Origin: Euglena gracilis
Taxonomy: Eukaryota; Euglenida; Euglenophyceae; Euglenales
Direction: 5' to 3'
Assembly: GCA_039621445.1 (NCBI GenBank)
Contig: CP154956.1
Span: 85,618,474 to 85,682,473 of the forward strand
DNA length: 64,000 nt
Below the pieces are notes generated by a model. That model did no database searches, was not told the origin of the DNA, and saw only the letters and a list, made by a program, of their open reading frames with translations. Both the position numbers and the translations under genes were made by a program. This document shows, in pieces, positions 1-9,930 of the stretch; within the stretch, counting starts at the first letter, position 1; each line of letters starts with the position of its first letter.

Positions 1-944
1 CGCCACACCACGCACTGTGCGGTTTTCTGTACGGCCAGCAGCAGCACCCGCCGTGCGATCCCTGTCCGCCGAGCAGGCACCGTGCGCAGCGATCGCCGTG
101 ACAACCCGAAGCCAGGCGGCCGCCAAGCCGCCCGGTGTCGCCGTCCCGAAGAAGCCAGCCGAGGGAGCAGTGCCGTCGGCCGGCCTACCCAAGGTGGGGG
201 GGGCACCCCAGCCCTCCCGTCGTGCTGCCTGTGGCCGCCGCCGTGCCGCCTGTGGCAGCCGCCGATCCGCCAGCTGCAGCCACCCCGGCCGCAGCCACGC
301 AAGAAGAGGACCAGGACCTGATGGCGATGGACTGGAGTGAGGCGTATGAGAAGTGCCCAACGTTCAAGTAGCCGTGGCAGGCCATCAAGCGCGGCCGGCC
401 ATGGCCCACCGGCTACCGGAAGGAGGCAGGCAAGCTGGTGAAGGATTCCGTCTTGTGTGTGCCGGATGCTCTGACCGAGCGGGCAATCCCAGAGCAGCAC
501 CGGGCGTCGGGGCACGTCGGTGGTGAGCGCCTCCTTGATGAGGCCAGCCGGAACTTCCAGTTTGCGGTGCCCTCCCGAGCACGCGAGTTGGCGGGCAAGA
601 TGCTGGCTGTGTGCGAGTTCTGCCAGGCGTCAGAGCACCCACACCAACCACCATGTGATGTGTTTGGTGAGCGTGGGTCTGTTCCAGATGCCGGAGGTGG
701 AGGTGGAGGGCGGCAGGCTGGTGAATGTGTTCGCCGCATGCATCGATCGGCACTCCAGCTGGGCGATCGCGACCGTGCACCACACCCGCGGGCTAACGGC
801 GGAGGCGGTGGCGAAGGCGATGTATGAGCAGTGGGCGCAGTTCGGCGTGCCAAGCGTCATCACGTCGGACCGGAGCCCCCACTTCGTGGGGGCTTGGTGG
901 AGGGCAATGTGCGCAAGACTGGGGGTGCGCCATGCCTTCTCCCA
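1..944 (+). pseudogene. Ty3/gypsy (chromovirus-type) pol fragment: integrase zinc finger and first part of catalytic core
   Basis: Integrase of an LTR retrotransposon, which inserts element cDNA into chromosomes. Translation gives a low-complexity linker (about 80-300), then a frame with W/Y-rich pre-integrase sequence and a zinc-binding pattern of His, His and a CEFC cysteine pair (about 330-640). A second frame (about 655-944) holds the catalytic core with the IDRHSSWA and ITSDRSPHF motifs; the latter carries the second catalytic Asp. The two frames are separated by a shift near 640-655, and an in-frame TAG lies at 369-371. Where the first catalytic Asp is expected the codon is GGT (Gly) in the SVGLFQMP segment. 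The protein breaks at RHAFS, where a LINE is inserted, and resumes at 6681. Upstream RT/RNase H would lie outside the window. Identification as integrase is firm; inactivity is inferred from the stop, the shift and the lost Asp. Confidence 0.85.
928..944 (+). repeat. Target-site duplication of the LINE, 5' copy
   Basis: The 17 bases cgccatgccttctccca occur here and again, identically, at 6664-6680. They encode the same integrase residues (HAFS) on both sides, so removing 945-6680 restores continuity of the integrase. This is the expected footprint of target-primed reverse transcription. Confidence 0.95.
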
Positions 945-1075
945 CGTCTTGTACGTCGTCATGCGGGTGGATGACAACGATGCTCTTGGCCGTGCCCGCG
1001 ACATCGGCGAGGTCACCCCCGAGAAGCCGGCCGCAAAGAAGCCCCTGCGTGCCGCCTCGGTGGATGGCAGCCGCC

Positions 1076-4000
1076 ATGTCTAGCATGGCATCGTCGGGGG
1101 CTCTTGCCCCCACCGGAGGAGTCCAGGCCCCCGTCCTGCGGATCGGGACCTGGAATATGTCCCACTGGACACCTGCAAAGGTGTCCGCCGTCGCCGCCCT
1201 CGCGTTCGACATCCTCGCCGTCCAAGAAACCCATCTGGCGGCCGTCCTCGTGGAGCGCGCGCACACCACCGTCCGGCACCTCGACCTGCACCTCCATCAC
1301 GGCCGCCCTGCTCCCCCGCTGGCGCACTCCGAGCATGGCCGCTCCGTCGGCGTCGGCTTCCTTTGTCGTCGGGGCCTCCCCGTATCCCCCGTCGTCCCCC
1401 AGTTCCCCGCGTGGTGCCGCCTCTCCCTGATGCGCCGCCTCCATGCTGTCTCCCTGGCCCCCCGCCCGGACCTCCCCCGCGGCCTCCTGCTGCTCTCCGT
1501 CTATGCCCCCCTGCACCGGCAATCCGCCGAACGCGCAGCCTTCGACCTGGCCTTCGAGGAGTTGTCCCACTCCCTCGACATGCAGGTCCCTACTCTCCTT
1601 CTCGGCGACTGGAACGGCTCCGTCCTCCCGTCGCGAGACTATTGCAGCCGCTCCGGCCGCCGACGCCCGCCCTGCCCCCTCCTCTCCCACCTGTCCACCC
1701 TGTTGCTGGAGCACCTGCCCATGACCTTCCGCTCGCCCCTCTCCTCCGGAGCCGTCGCCGCGTCCCGCATCGACCTGATCCTGGCGAACTCCGCTGCCCT
1801 CCCCCTGCTCCGCTCCGCCACGGTCGACGAGGACTTCCGCGATGGCGGACACTCCCCAGCCTTTGTCTCTCTGGCCCTCTCATCCGGCCGCATCGACTGG
1901 TGCCCCCCGCTGCCGCGCCCTCCCCCCCTCCTCTATGGCCCCTCCGCCGACCTCGCCTCCTCTGAGCAGTGGTCCGACCTGCTGCGCCGGTGGACCTCCA
2001 CGCCGGAAGCCGCCGCCCTGTCCCCGTCCTCAGCCCACTCCCTGGAGTCCCTCTCCCACGCCTTGCACGCCGGCCTGAACCGCCTGGTTGCCCTCGCCGG
2101 CGGTTGGTCCACCCGATCCGCCGTCCGCCGGCCCGCCTATGACTCCCCGAAGGTGCTCCAGCTCCGCGGCACCCTCTCCCTGCTCCATCGGTTGGAGAAG
2201 CTCACCTCCGCCCCACCGCACCCCGGACCCTGGCCGTTCACCTGGTGCCGAATCCTCGACTCCCTCGACCGCCGCGGATTACGTCTCCTCCGCTCCTCCG
2301 TGCCGTCCCTACGCTGCGCCATCGCTTCCGAAGCAGCATCCTGCCGCTCGTCCCTGGATCGAGAACTCCATGCCCTTCGCCGTGCGCGACATTCCCGGTG
2401 GCAAGCCGCGCTACCACGCCTCTGGCACGAGCGCCCGGCCGCGGTCTTCCGGTGGCTCAAGGCGGAGTCCATCCCTTTTGGCTCCCGACCTGTCCTCGAC
2501 GCCTCCGGCCATCAATGCCTCTCGCGCCGAGACGTGGACGCCGCGGTGCGGACCTCTGGGTGGACGAGGTCCTGCGACAGCACGCCAATCAGTGCCCCAC
2601 GGAGAGATGGGCGGCCTTCGTCTCCTCGGAGTTCGGTCCCCATATCCCCTCCGCATCCTGGCCGTCGGCGTCCTGGTCCGAAGACCGCGTCCGGGCAGCC
2701 CTGAGGAGCATGCGCGACGCCGCGGCCCCCGGCATGAACGGCGTGCCCCTCGCCACCTGGAAGGCGATGCCGCCGGTGTGGTTCGCCGCCATCGCGCGCC
2801 TACTCAACCTCGTGGAGCGGGAGCGACGTTGGCCGCCGGAATGGCTCAACGCCTACGTCGCCATGATCCCGAAGTCCTCCGGCGGCTCCCGCCCCCAGGA
2901 TCAACGCCCCATCACCGTGCTGGAGGTGGTTTACCGCGTGTGGTCGAAGGGCACCATCTCACTGTGGGACCCCGTGCTCCAGCAGTTCTTCCTCAGTGAC
3001 GCCGTCTTCGGCTTCCGCTCCCAACGCAGCACCCTCCACGCAGCCCAGGTCGTCTCCGACCTCATCCACTCCGCCGCCGCGGAGAACTCCGAGCTGTGGC
3101 TGGCCTCCTTCGACATGGTCAAGTGCTTCGACTCCCTCCCATGGTGGGCAGTCTTTGGTACCTTGCGCCACGCCGGGATCCCGGCGGCCACCGTCGACTG
3201 CTTCGAGGCCTTCTACAGCTCCCTACAGCGCCGCTTCCGTCACGGCAGCGTCGACGGAGCATCGTGGTTCGCCACCAATGGGCTCGCCCAGGGGTGTCCG
3301 GCCAGCCCGGACCTACTCAACATCCTCTTCGAAGCGTTCCACCGGTGGGCGGCCTCCTCCGGCTGTGGCCTCTCCGTCGCCGGCATCCACGTCGCGTCCC
3401 TCAGCGTCGCCGATGACCTCGTCCTCGTCGGGCGTAACGCGGCCGCCATCTCCACCCTGGTGGCTGGCTACCTCCGGTGGTGCTCCCTCCTCGGGGTGCG
3501 GATCACCAAGGTGCAGCTCTGGTCCTCCCTGGGCTGCGGTCACACCATCACCGTCGGCTCCTCCACCTTCTGCTCCGCCCCCGGGTTCCGCTTCGTAGGC
3601 ATCGAACTCGGCCTTCCCGAGCCATCCGCCTCACGGACCCACTTCGGCCCCCGCATCCGCAACGCCCTCGCCGCCGCCAGCCGCCTCCGCTCCCTGCCTC
3701 TGCCCGCTGCCGTCTGCTGCACCCTGTGGCGGACCGCCGTGCTGCCAAAGGCTCTGTACGGCTGCCAGCTACGTCGCGTGCTGCCCTCCGACCTCGCCCC
3801 GCTCGCCGCCGCCGGCAAGTCACTATTCCACAAACCGCCGCTCCAGCTGAACCTCTGGCGCAGTCCGGACATCGCCATGGGCCTCCCCCTGGGGGCTTCC
3901 GCCGTCCGCGCTCCCATCGCCGAGGCCCGCCTCCTGCAGCTCCGCTGGCTGCAACTCCTGGCCAACTCCCCTACCCTCGTCGGCACCATCCACCGCGCCG

Positions 4001-6552
4001 TGGCCTGCCCCGATGCAGAATGGCATGAGCCCTCCCCCGCCCTCCAGTCCGCCCTCACCGCCCTAGGCTGGACGATCCGGCGCAACCCGGCCTCCGCCCT
4101 CGCCGCCGCTTGGCCTTCCCTCGCCCCCGAGTGCTCTTTCCCCGGAGAGATCTCCCTCGCCCCCGCCGATGGCTTCCCCCTCCCGGAGGCAGTCTTCACC
4201 GACGGTTCCCTCGGCCCCCACGGTGGTGCTGCGGTCTGGTGCCCCGACACCGCGACGTCCATCCTCCTCGCCGTCCCCTCCCCGCGCAGCAGTACACACT
4301 GTGAGCTGGCCGCCCTGGGTTCCGCCCTCTCCCTTCGCCCCCCCCGAGATGTTCACCGACTCGTTCTGCTCCCTCCAGCTGCTCCGTTGTTGGGGCACGC
4401 GCCCGCTGTCCGCCGTCCTCCGCTGCCCGGACCGCTTCGACGTCCGCCACGTCCTCGCCCTCGCCCGTTCTTGCTCCCCCCCGCCGGCCCTCCGCAAAGT
4501 GAAGGCGCACGACGACGCGGCCATCTCCGCCGGCCACCCCCTGGCCTTGGGCAACGACTCGGCCGACTCCTTGGCGAAGCGGGCAGCTCACTCCCCAGGC
4601 CTCCCCTCTTGGGCCCCCCCCTGCAGCATGCCGAGATGCGGTCGACCTCCTCGACGCGGTGGGCTCCCCGGTCCTGGACATCGAAAAGCACTTCCCCCTC
4701 GCATGGTGGGACCGCCAGCGCCGAAATTGGGGGCCCCCCGGTTCCCGGCCGCGCCTCGAACCCCTCTTCCCCCCCGACGTGGCCTTCGACTGGACGGTCT
4801 CCACCATCATCTTCGCCCGCCCCTCCCTCCGCTTCAACGTCTTCCACCACCCCGTGGCCCCCGCCGTCATCAAATGGGTGGCCCGCGTGCGCTCGGGCTG
4901 CCTCGCCACCCAGGCTCGGCGAGTACGGTGCGGCTTCGCCACGGACCCCGCCTGCCCTTGTTGCGGTGTGGAGGATGAGGACGACCTCCACCTGCTGGCT
5001 GGCTGTCCGGCCACCGGTTCCGCGGATTGGTCAGTAGCCATCCCCGAGGCTTGGCTGTCCGCCGCCCGCCGCTGCGACCTCTCCATCCCCCCACCACCGG
5101 CCCCCTGGACCGAGCAGCACCACCTGCCCCTCACCGCCGCCCTCATCCCGACGTCCGCCCTCGCCCACCACCCGACACCCGCCGCTGACGCCCTCCGCTT
5201 CTTGCGCCGCCTGCATCTGGCCCTCGCCGAGCGCCTCGCCGAGCTGCTGAGTCGCCGCTACGCCCTCCTGCTGTCCCCAGACCACCTGCCCGGAGACCCG
5301 CCCGCGTCCTCGTCATCCTCAGCCCCCCCGCGCCTCCGCCGCCCTTGCCCCCTGCCGCCGGAACGCCAGTTGACGGTCCCTGACCTCCGCCGGCTAGAGA
5401 TCGCCCGCCGCACCATGGCAGCCCCCCCTCCCCCCCCCCGATCCGATCCCGCCGCATGGGGAGGCCCGCCGTCTCTGGCTGCGCGCCCGGCTGCTTCGCT
5501 TGCTGGCTGAGAACATGGTCGTCTGCCCCGCCTCCGCCGGCTGCTCGGCTCCCGCCATCCTCGCGGTCTTCGAATCCGTCACGGGTGAGCACTTCACAGC
5601 CTACCCCGGCACTGCCGCCAAGGCTCGCGCCACAGCCATCGCCCGTGTCCTGGGCAACCTCATCCAGGAGGGTGCCCCCCTCTCTCCTCCCCTCGAACGC
5701 ATGCAGCGGCAAGGTACCTGGTACTATAACCGCGCCCCCCGCTCCGCCCTCGACACGGACCGCTGGCTCCGCTCCGCCCACGCCCGCGAAGCCGCGCACC
5801 CATCCACCGCCCTCCACACCACCATGGCCTCCGTGGATGCCTCCCTAGCCACGTGGATACGCGACCACCGCCACCTCCGTCCGGTTCCCCCAGAACGAGG
5901 CGAGTGCAGCATGGCGCTCCTCCTTCTCTGGGAGACCGATCATGGCCGCCCATTCCCCACCACAGCGGCCCTGGACCCCTCGAAGGTACTATCCGGCTTC
6001 ACCCGCCGCCTTCATGACCGTGTTCGGCGCGAGCCCGACCTCGCTTGGCTGCAGTTCAAGGATGTGCACCTGCCCTTGGCGCGCGGTATCCCCGCGTCGC
6101 ACCACGTCCGCTGGTCGGTCCTCATCGTGGAGCCCCCTGCTGGCCCCGGAGCAGCGTGGTACACCGCCTTCGTCTCTCGATGGCAGTCCTACCTTCGCTC
6201 CCTGGTGGACCCGTCTCTCACGCCGGCACCGCTCCTCCTGCCGGCGTCCGCCGCCTCCTCTCCCCCGCCGTCGGACTCGACGCAAGAGGTCCCAGCCCCC
6301 TCGGCTCCCCAGGCGCCCCCGCCGCCGCCTCCGCCCGGCTCGGACATGCCCTTGCCCCAGCCCGCTGTCCTGCCTGCGCGTCCACGCCCTCCGAGACCGC
6401 CCCCCCGCATCCCCTGCCGGACGCGCCGCCCCGCCTCGCCACCGGCTGAGCCCCGCCCCTCGAAGCAGCAGTCCACCCTGGCCGCCTGGATGCAACCACC
6501 CCGTTCCCGGCCGCCTCCCCATGGCCGGGCGGCGGAGGGCCCACCGACTTAG
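1076..6552 (+). pseudogene. LINE polyprotein: endonuclease - RT - RNase H - CCHC - C-terminal domain (frameshifted)
   Basis: Nicks target DNA and reverse transcribes the element RNA onto it. The ATG at 1076 sits in a strong GCCGCC context; an ATG at 1064 is in the same frame. Endonuclease is at about 1136-1870: GTWNM, QETH, GDWN and the GGHSP His are visible. RT is at about 2690-3650: FDMVKCFDS (first Asp), GLAQGCPASP, and a catalytic box reading VADD (3406-3417) where Y/F-A-D-D is usual. RNase H is at about 4190-4600: FTDG, CELAAL, FTDS and GNDSADSLA supply all four acidic residues. A CCHC knuckle follows at about 4951-5010. The last 350 or so codons are unrecognised: a globular part, then a Pro-rich tail ending near STLAAWMQP. 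Reading passes between frames near 2545, 4340, 4610 and 5430; the last three lie at C runs. No in-frame stop within domains was needed to explain the reading. Confidence 0.9.
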
Positions 6553-6663
6553 CGCCGGCGGGCCGGGGCGCGGGAATCACGGTGATGGCTAACCACCACC
6601 GCCGTTGAGCCCATACAGCGCCCGGTGATGAACGACTTCATCACCAACCGAACCCCCCCCCCC
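6553..6663 (+). other. LINE 3' UTR ending in a C tract
   Basis: About 100 bases follow the stop. The element ends aaccgaa plus 12 C (6653-6664); the final C is shared with the target-site duplication. No poly(A) or A-rich microsatellite is present, which is unusual for a LINE tail. Confidence 0.75.
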
Positions 6664-6680
6664 CGCCATGCCTTCTCCCA
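6664..6680 (+). repeat. Target-site duplication of the LINE, 3' copy
   Basis: Identical to 928-944. Immediately downstream the integrase frame resumes (QAYHHEG, the position of the core motif normally near the third catalytic residue). Confidence 0.95.
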
Positions 6681-8280
6681 AGCATATCACCACGAAGGCA
6701 ACACCCGTGCGGAGGTCCTCGGCGCGCAGATCCAGAAGCGGCTGAGGAAGATGAAGGCGGCGGAGGGCGTGGCGTGGCCGGAGGCGCTGCCCCGGGCCCC
6801 GCGGACCCTGCACGACAGTGCTTGTCCCAGCGGCCTGAGCACCTTCCAGGTGCTCTTCGGCCGCGAGCGGTGGTATGGCGGGGTGCCGTACCAGCCGCCC
6901 ACGCGGGCCGAGGACGCGGTGGCCTTCTTCGAGCGCATGCAGGACATCGATCATCGTGTCGTGAAGATGTTGAACGAGGAGCACGCCAAGACAGCCGAGA
7001 CGGTCAACAAGCGGAGGAAGGAACTGCCGGAGCTGTAGATCAACGACAAGGTCTGGTACCTCCGCCCGCGCACCCGCACCGGCGAGAAGCTGGAGACGTA
7101 CTGGATCGGGCCGTGCGTGGTGGCAGTGCGCACCAGTGAGCACACGTACGTGCTCCAGATGGAGGATGGCCTTAAGCAGGTGGCCCACCGATCCCAAATC
7201 AAGAGCTACCGCCACGATCCAGCCCTCATGGGGCAAACGCTCCGCCTCTTCCACTTCCGCCAATCCAGGCCGGAGGAGGGTTCCCGGCTGGACGAGTGGG
7301 AGGTGGAGGCGGTGGTCACCCACCGGCGCGATTCCAACGGCGACCTCGAGTTCCTCGTCAAGTGGCTGGGGTACGAGGAGAAGACGTGGGAGCCGCTGAG
7401 GCACTTCTTCCACCGGTACGCCTCCCCGATCGTGTCGTACTTCGTCGAACACGACATCAAGGAGGAGATCATGAAGTACCTCTCGAGGTTCCCGGAGGAA
7501 GCCCACATCGTCATCTGCCACGCCGTGGAGATCGAGAAGGAGGAGGAGAAGGAGTTTGGGCTGTCCTGCTGGGAGGATCCACCAGAGGAGTGGATGTGGC
7601 AGGACACCGAGGACGGAGACGTATGTCGAGAAGGTAATGATTCTGGAGACGATGATGAAGGTGCTGGAGGAGACGAAGGAGATCGAGACCAAGAAGACGG
7701 AGGAGACGCTCGCCCGGCGGGTCCCCAACAAGCGGCCCAGCCCAGGTACCCGGTCAGGGTCCACTGGCAGCCCGCGAGCGGCGAGCGCCCCGCCTCCGTG
7801 CGATCCACGTCTGCGAGGGATGCGCTCTCACGCGCTTCCCTTGCCCCTGCCCCACCGTCCACCACCCCATCACTCCCCAGGTCCCACGCGTACCCACCCC
7901 GCAGTCCAGGCGTACCTCAGAGACCCGGTCCCCGAGTCTCCCCTGCCCCCACGGGTAGAGGTCGCCGCCCCCGCGTGTCGACCCGCAGGGACGCCCCAGC
8001 TCGGGATCCCCCCCTCCCACCAGGGGGGCCCGTTCCCGTGCACCCCCATGACCCGTCCCTGCAGCGAGGGGGCACCACCACCGGAGGCGTGCCCCTGCAT
8101 AGCCACGGTGCGACCCGGCCCTTCCTTCCCAACAAGGAGGCCACCCCAGCCCCCTGCCCACACCCCATGGGGAAATGGAAAAGGCCTGGCGTCAAACTGG
8201 GATTTTCTCCATGGTGGTCGTGTTCCAGTTCATCTTTCTGTTCCTTCCCCTCGTCTTCGACGATCAGGACAGGCGGCTGA
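6681..8280 (+). pseudogene. Chromovirus integrase C-terminal half with chromodomain
   Basis: Continues the interrupted integrase. GNTRAEVLG supplies the expected catalytic Glu, and the LSTFQVLFGRE segment is typical of gypsy integrases. It is followed by a coiled linker and the C-terminal DNA-binding barrel (KVWYLRPR, YWIGPCVV, VAHRSQIKSY). A chromodomain lies at about 7294-7440, with the core WEVEAVV, FLVKWLGY and TWEPL; in this family chromodomains bind methylated histone tails and steer integration to marked chromatin. An in-frame TAG (7036-7038) separates the integrase body from the barrel. After about 7640 the frame becomes acidic and then Pro/Arg-rich to a TGA at 8278-8280, and that tail may not be real protein. 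Recognition of the chromodomain is very secure. Confidence 0.9.
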
Positions 8281-8620
8281 CAGCGCGCGCGCAGGAGCTG
8301 AGCAGATGATCATGCTGGCTCTCGTCGTGAGGATGTGCTGTGACGTCGGCGGCAGCTAGCTCACCCCCTACTGACCTGATGGACATTGTGGAGGCTTCTC
8401 ACCCACCAACCCAACCTCTTACACCGGTGTGCCACCCCTCCCTTCTCTTCCCCAACCGAAGCAGAGTCACGGTGAGCCCGGCCGAGGCCGAGCCAGGAGA
8501 AGGGAGACCGGAGAGAGCACGGAGAGGAGAGAGAGAGGAGAGGAGTGGAGAGCGACGAAGCACGGGGGCGAAAGCCCCGGGGAGAGGCGAGCAAAGAAAG
8601 CGGGGAAACGACCAGGTGAC
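8281..8620 (+). other. Probable 3' flank of the chromovirus; no LTR identified
   Basis: No coding signal. A 3' LTR should lie here or beyond, but its partner would be outside the window, so it cannot be recognised by repetition. From about 8460 the strand becomes purine-rich (GAGAG-type) and grades into the G-rich satellite. Confidence 0.4.
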
Positions 8621-9815
8621 CCAAAGGGGGGGGACCCCACCGACCCCGGGGGCAAAAGGGGCCCAGAGAAGACCCAGGGGCACCAAAGAGCGGCCCGGGG
8701 GGGGGGGGCCGCCCAAGACCAACCGGAAGGGGGGGGGGGCACGCACGACCAGGGGGACCGGCAAAAAAAAGGAGCGGCCGGGGGGCCGCCCAGACCCGGG
8801 GGGGGGGGGGGGGAACCCAAGAGCGGCCCAGGGGGGGCCGCCCACGACCCCAGGGGGGGGGGGGGGGGCCCAAAAACGGGCCAGGGGGGGCACCGAGGCC
8901 CCAGGGGGGGGGGGGGGGCGGCGCCGAAGAGCGGCCCAGGGGGGCAACCCAGACCCCAGGTGGGGGGGGGCCAAAAAGCGGCCCCGGGGGGCCGCCCAGA
9001 CCCCAGGAGGGGGGGGGCGCCGAAAAACAGGCCCAGGGGGGGGCGACCCAGGACCCCAGAGGGGGGGGGCCGAAAAGCGGCCCAAGTGGGCCGCCCAGAC
9101 CCCAGGGCGGGCGGGGGGCACAAAATAAAAAAAAGGGCCCAGGGGGGGGCCACCCAGGACCACAGGGGGAGGGGCGCCGAAAAGAGGGCCAGGGGGGGCA
9201 GCCCGGGGGGCGCCGAAAAGCGGCCCAGGGGGGCCGCCCAGACCCCAGGGAGGGGGGGCGCCGAAAAGCGGCCCAGGGACTCCACCCAGACCCCATGGGG
9301 GGGGGGGGGGCACGAACGGCCCAGGGGGGCCGGCAAAAAAAAAGCGGCCAGGGGGCCGCCCAGACCTCGGGGGGGGGGGACCCAAGAGCGGCCCAGGGGG
9401 GGCCGCCCGCGACCCGACAGCGGGGGGTGGGGCGCCGAAGAACGGCCGGGGGGGCCACCCAGACCCGGGGGGTGGGGGCGCCAAAAAGCGGCCCAGGGGG
9501 GCCACCCAGACCCCAGGGGGGGGGGGGGTGCCGGAGAGCAGCCCAGGGGGGCCGCCCAGACCCCACGGGGCGGGGGGGGGGCGCCGAAAAAAGGGACCCA
9601 GGGGGGCGGCCCAGACCACAGGGGGGGGGGGCGGAAAAGCGGCCCAGGGGGCCGCCCACGACCCCAGGGGGGGGGGCGCCGAAAAGCGGCCCAGGGGGGC
9701 CGCCCAGACCCGGGGGGGGGGGGGGGGAACCCAAGAGCGGCCCAGGGGAGGGCCGCCTAGGACCCAAGGGGGGGGGGCGCCGAAAAGCGGCCCAGGGGGG
9801 CACCCAGACCCCACG
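8621..9815 (+). repeat. G-rich tandem satellite, locus 1
   Basis: About 1.2 kb of tandem units of roughly 45-60 bp with the core gcggcccaggggggccgccc, then agaccccagg, a run of 7-16 G, and gcgccgaaaa. Variant units (cgacagcggggggtggggcg; aaaaaaaaagcggccagggg) recur in a second array at 25.3-26.2 kb. Long open frames on both strands, including Pro/Gly-rich ones of over 400 codons, are artefacts of the composition. The G strand should form G-quadruplexes readily. Confidence 0.9.
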
Positions 9816-9821
9816 GAGATT

Positions 9822-9930
9822 TTATTTAGGAATAGGATTAGAAGCGTCCAACTTCACTGCAATGCCCAAGGTCGACAGGGCCACCATTGCCCTGCCTCCA
9901 AGGGGCCTACCTGGGGCTCGGATGCCGCCC
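9822..9930 (+). repeat. Dispersed repeat A, copy 1
   Basis: Starts in aggattagaagcg, followed by ctgcaatgcccaaggtc, ttgccctgcctccaa and gggcctacc. A clear paralogue lies at 17288-17412. Both copies abut a G-rich tandem array. No coding signal. Confidence 0.8.

Larger units (their letters stand above)
945..6663 (+). mobile_element. Non-LTR retrotransposon (LINE), APE type with RNase H, near full length
   Basis: A 5719-bp insertion flanked by a perfect 17-bp duplication. In order it carries a short 5' leader, an apurinic-type endonuclease, reverse transcriptase, RNase H, a CCHC zinc knuckle and an extra C-terminal region, then a short 3' UTR ending in a run of C. There is no LTR and no separate ORF1 upstream of the endonuclease. 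The domain order resembles RNase H-bearing LINEs (I/L1-like groups of plants, algae and protists); I cannot assign a clade without a tree. The insertion disrupts the integrase of a chromovirus, so it is younger than that element. The identical duplication argues for a fairly recent insertion, while the several frameshifts argue either for decay since then or for homopolymer errors. Confidence 0.95.

Noticed and set aside
8281-8620. 3' LTR of the chromovirus
   Set aside because: No second copy in the window and no convincing polypurine tract or TG...CA ends.
8361-9803. Very long Pro/Gly-rich open frames on both strands
   Set aside because: They lie wholly in the G-rich satellite; stop-free by composition, open in several frames at once.
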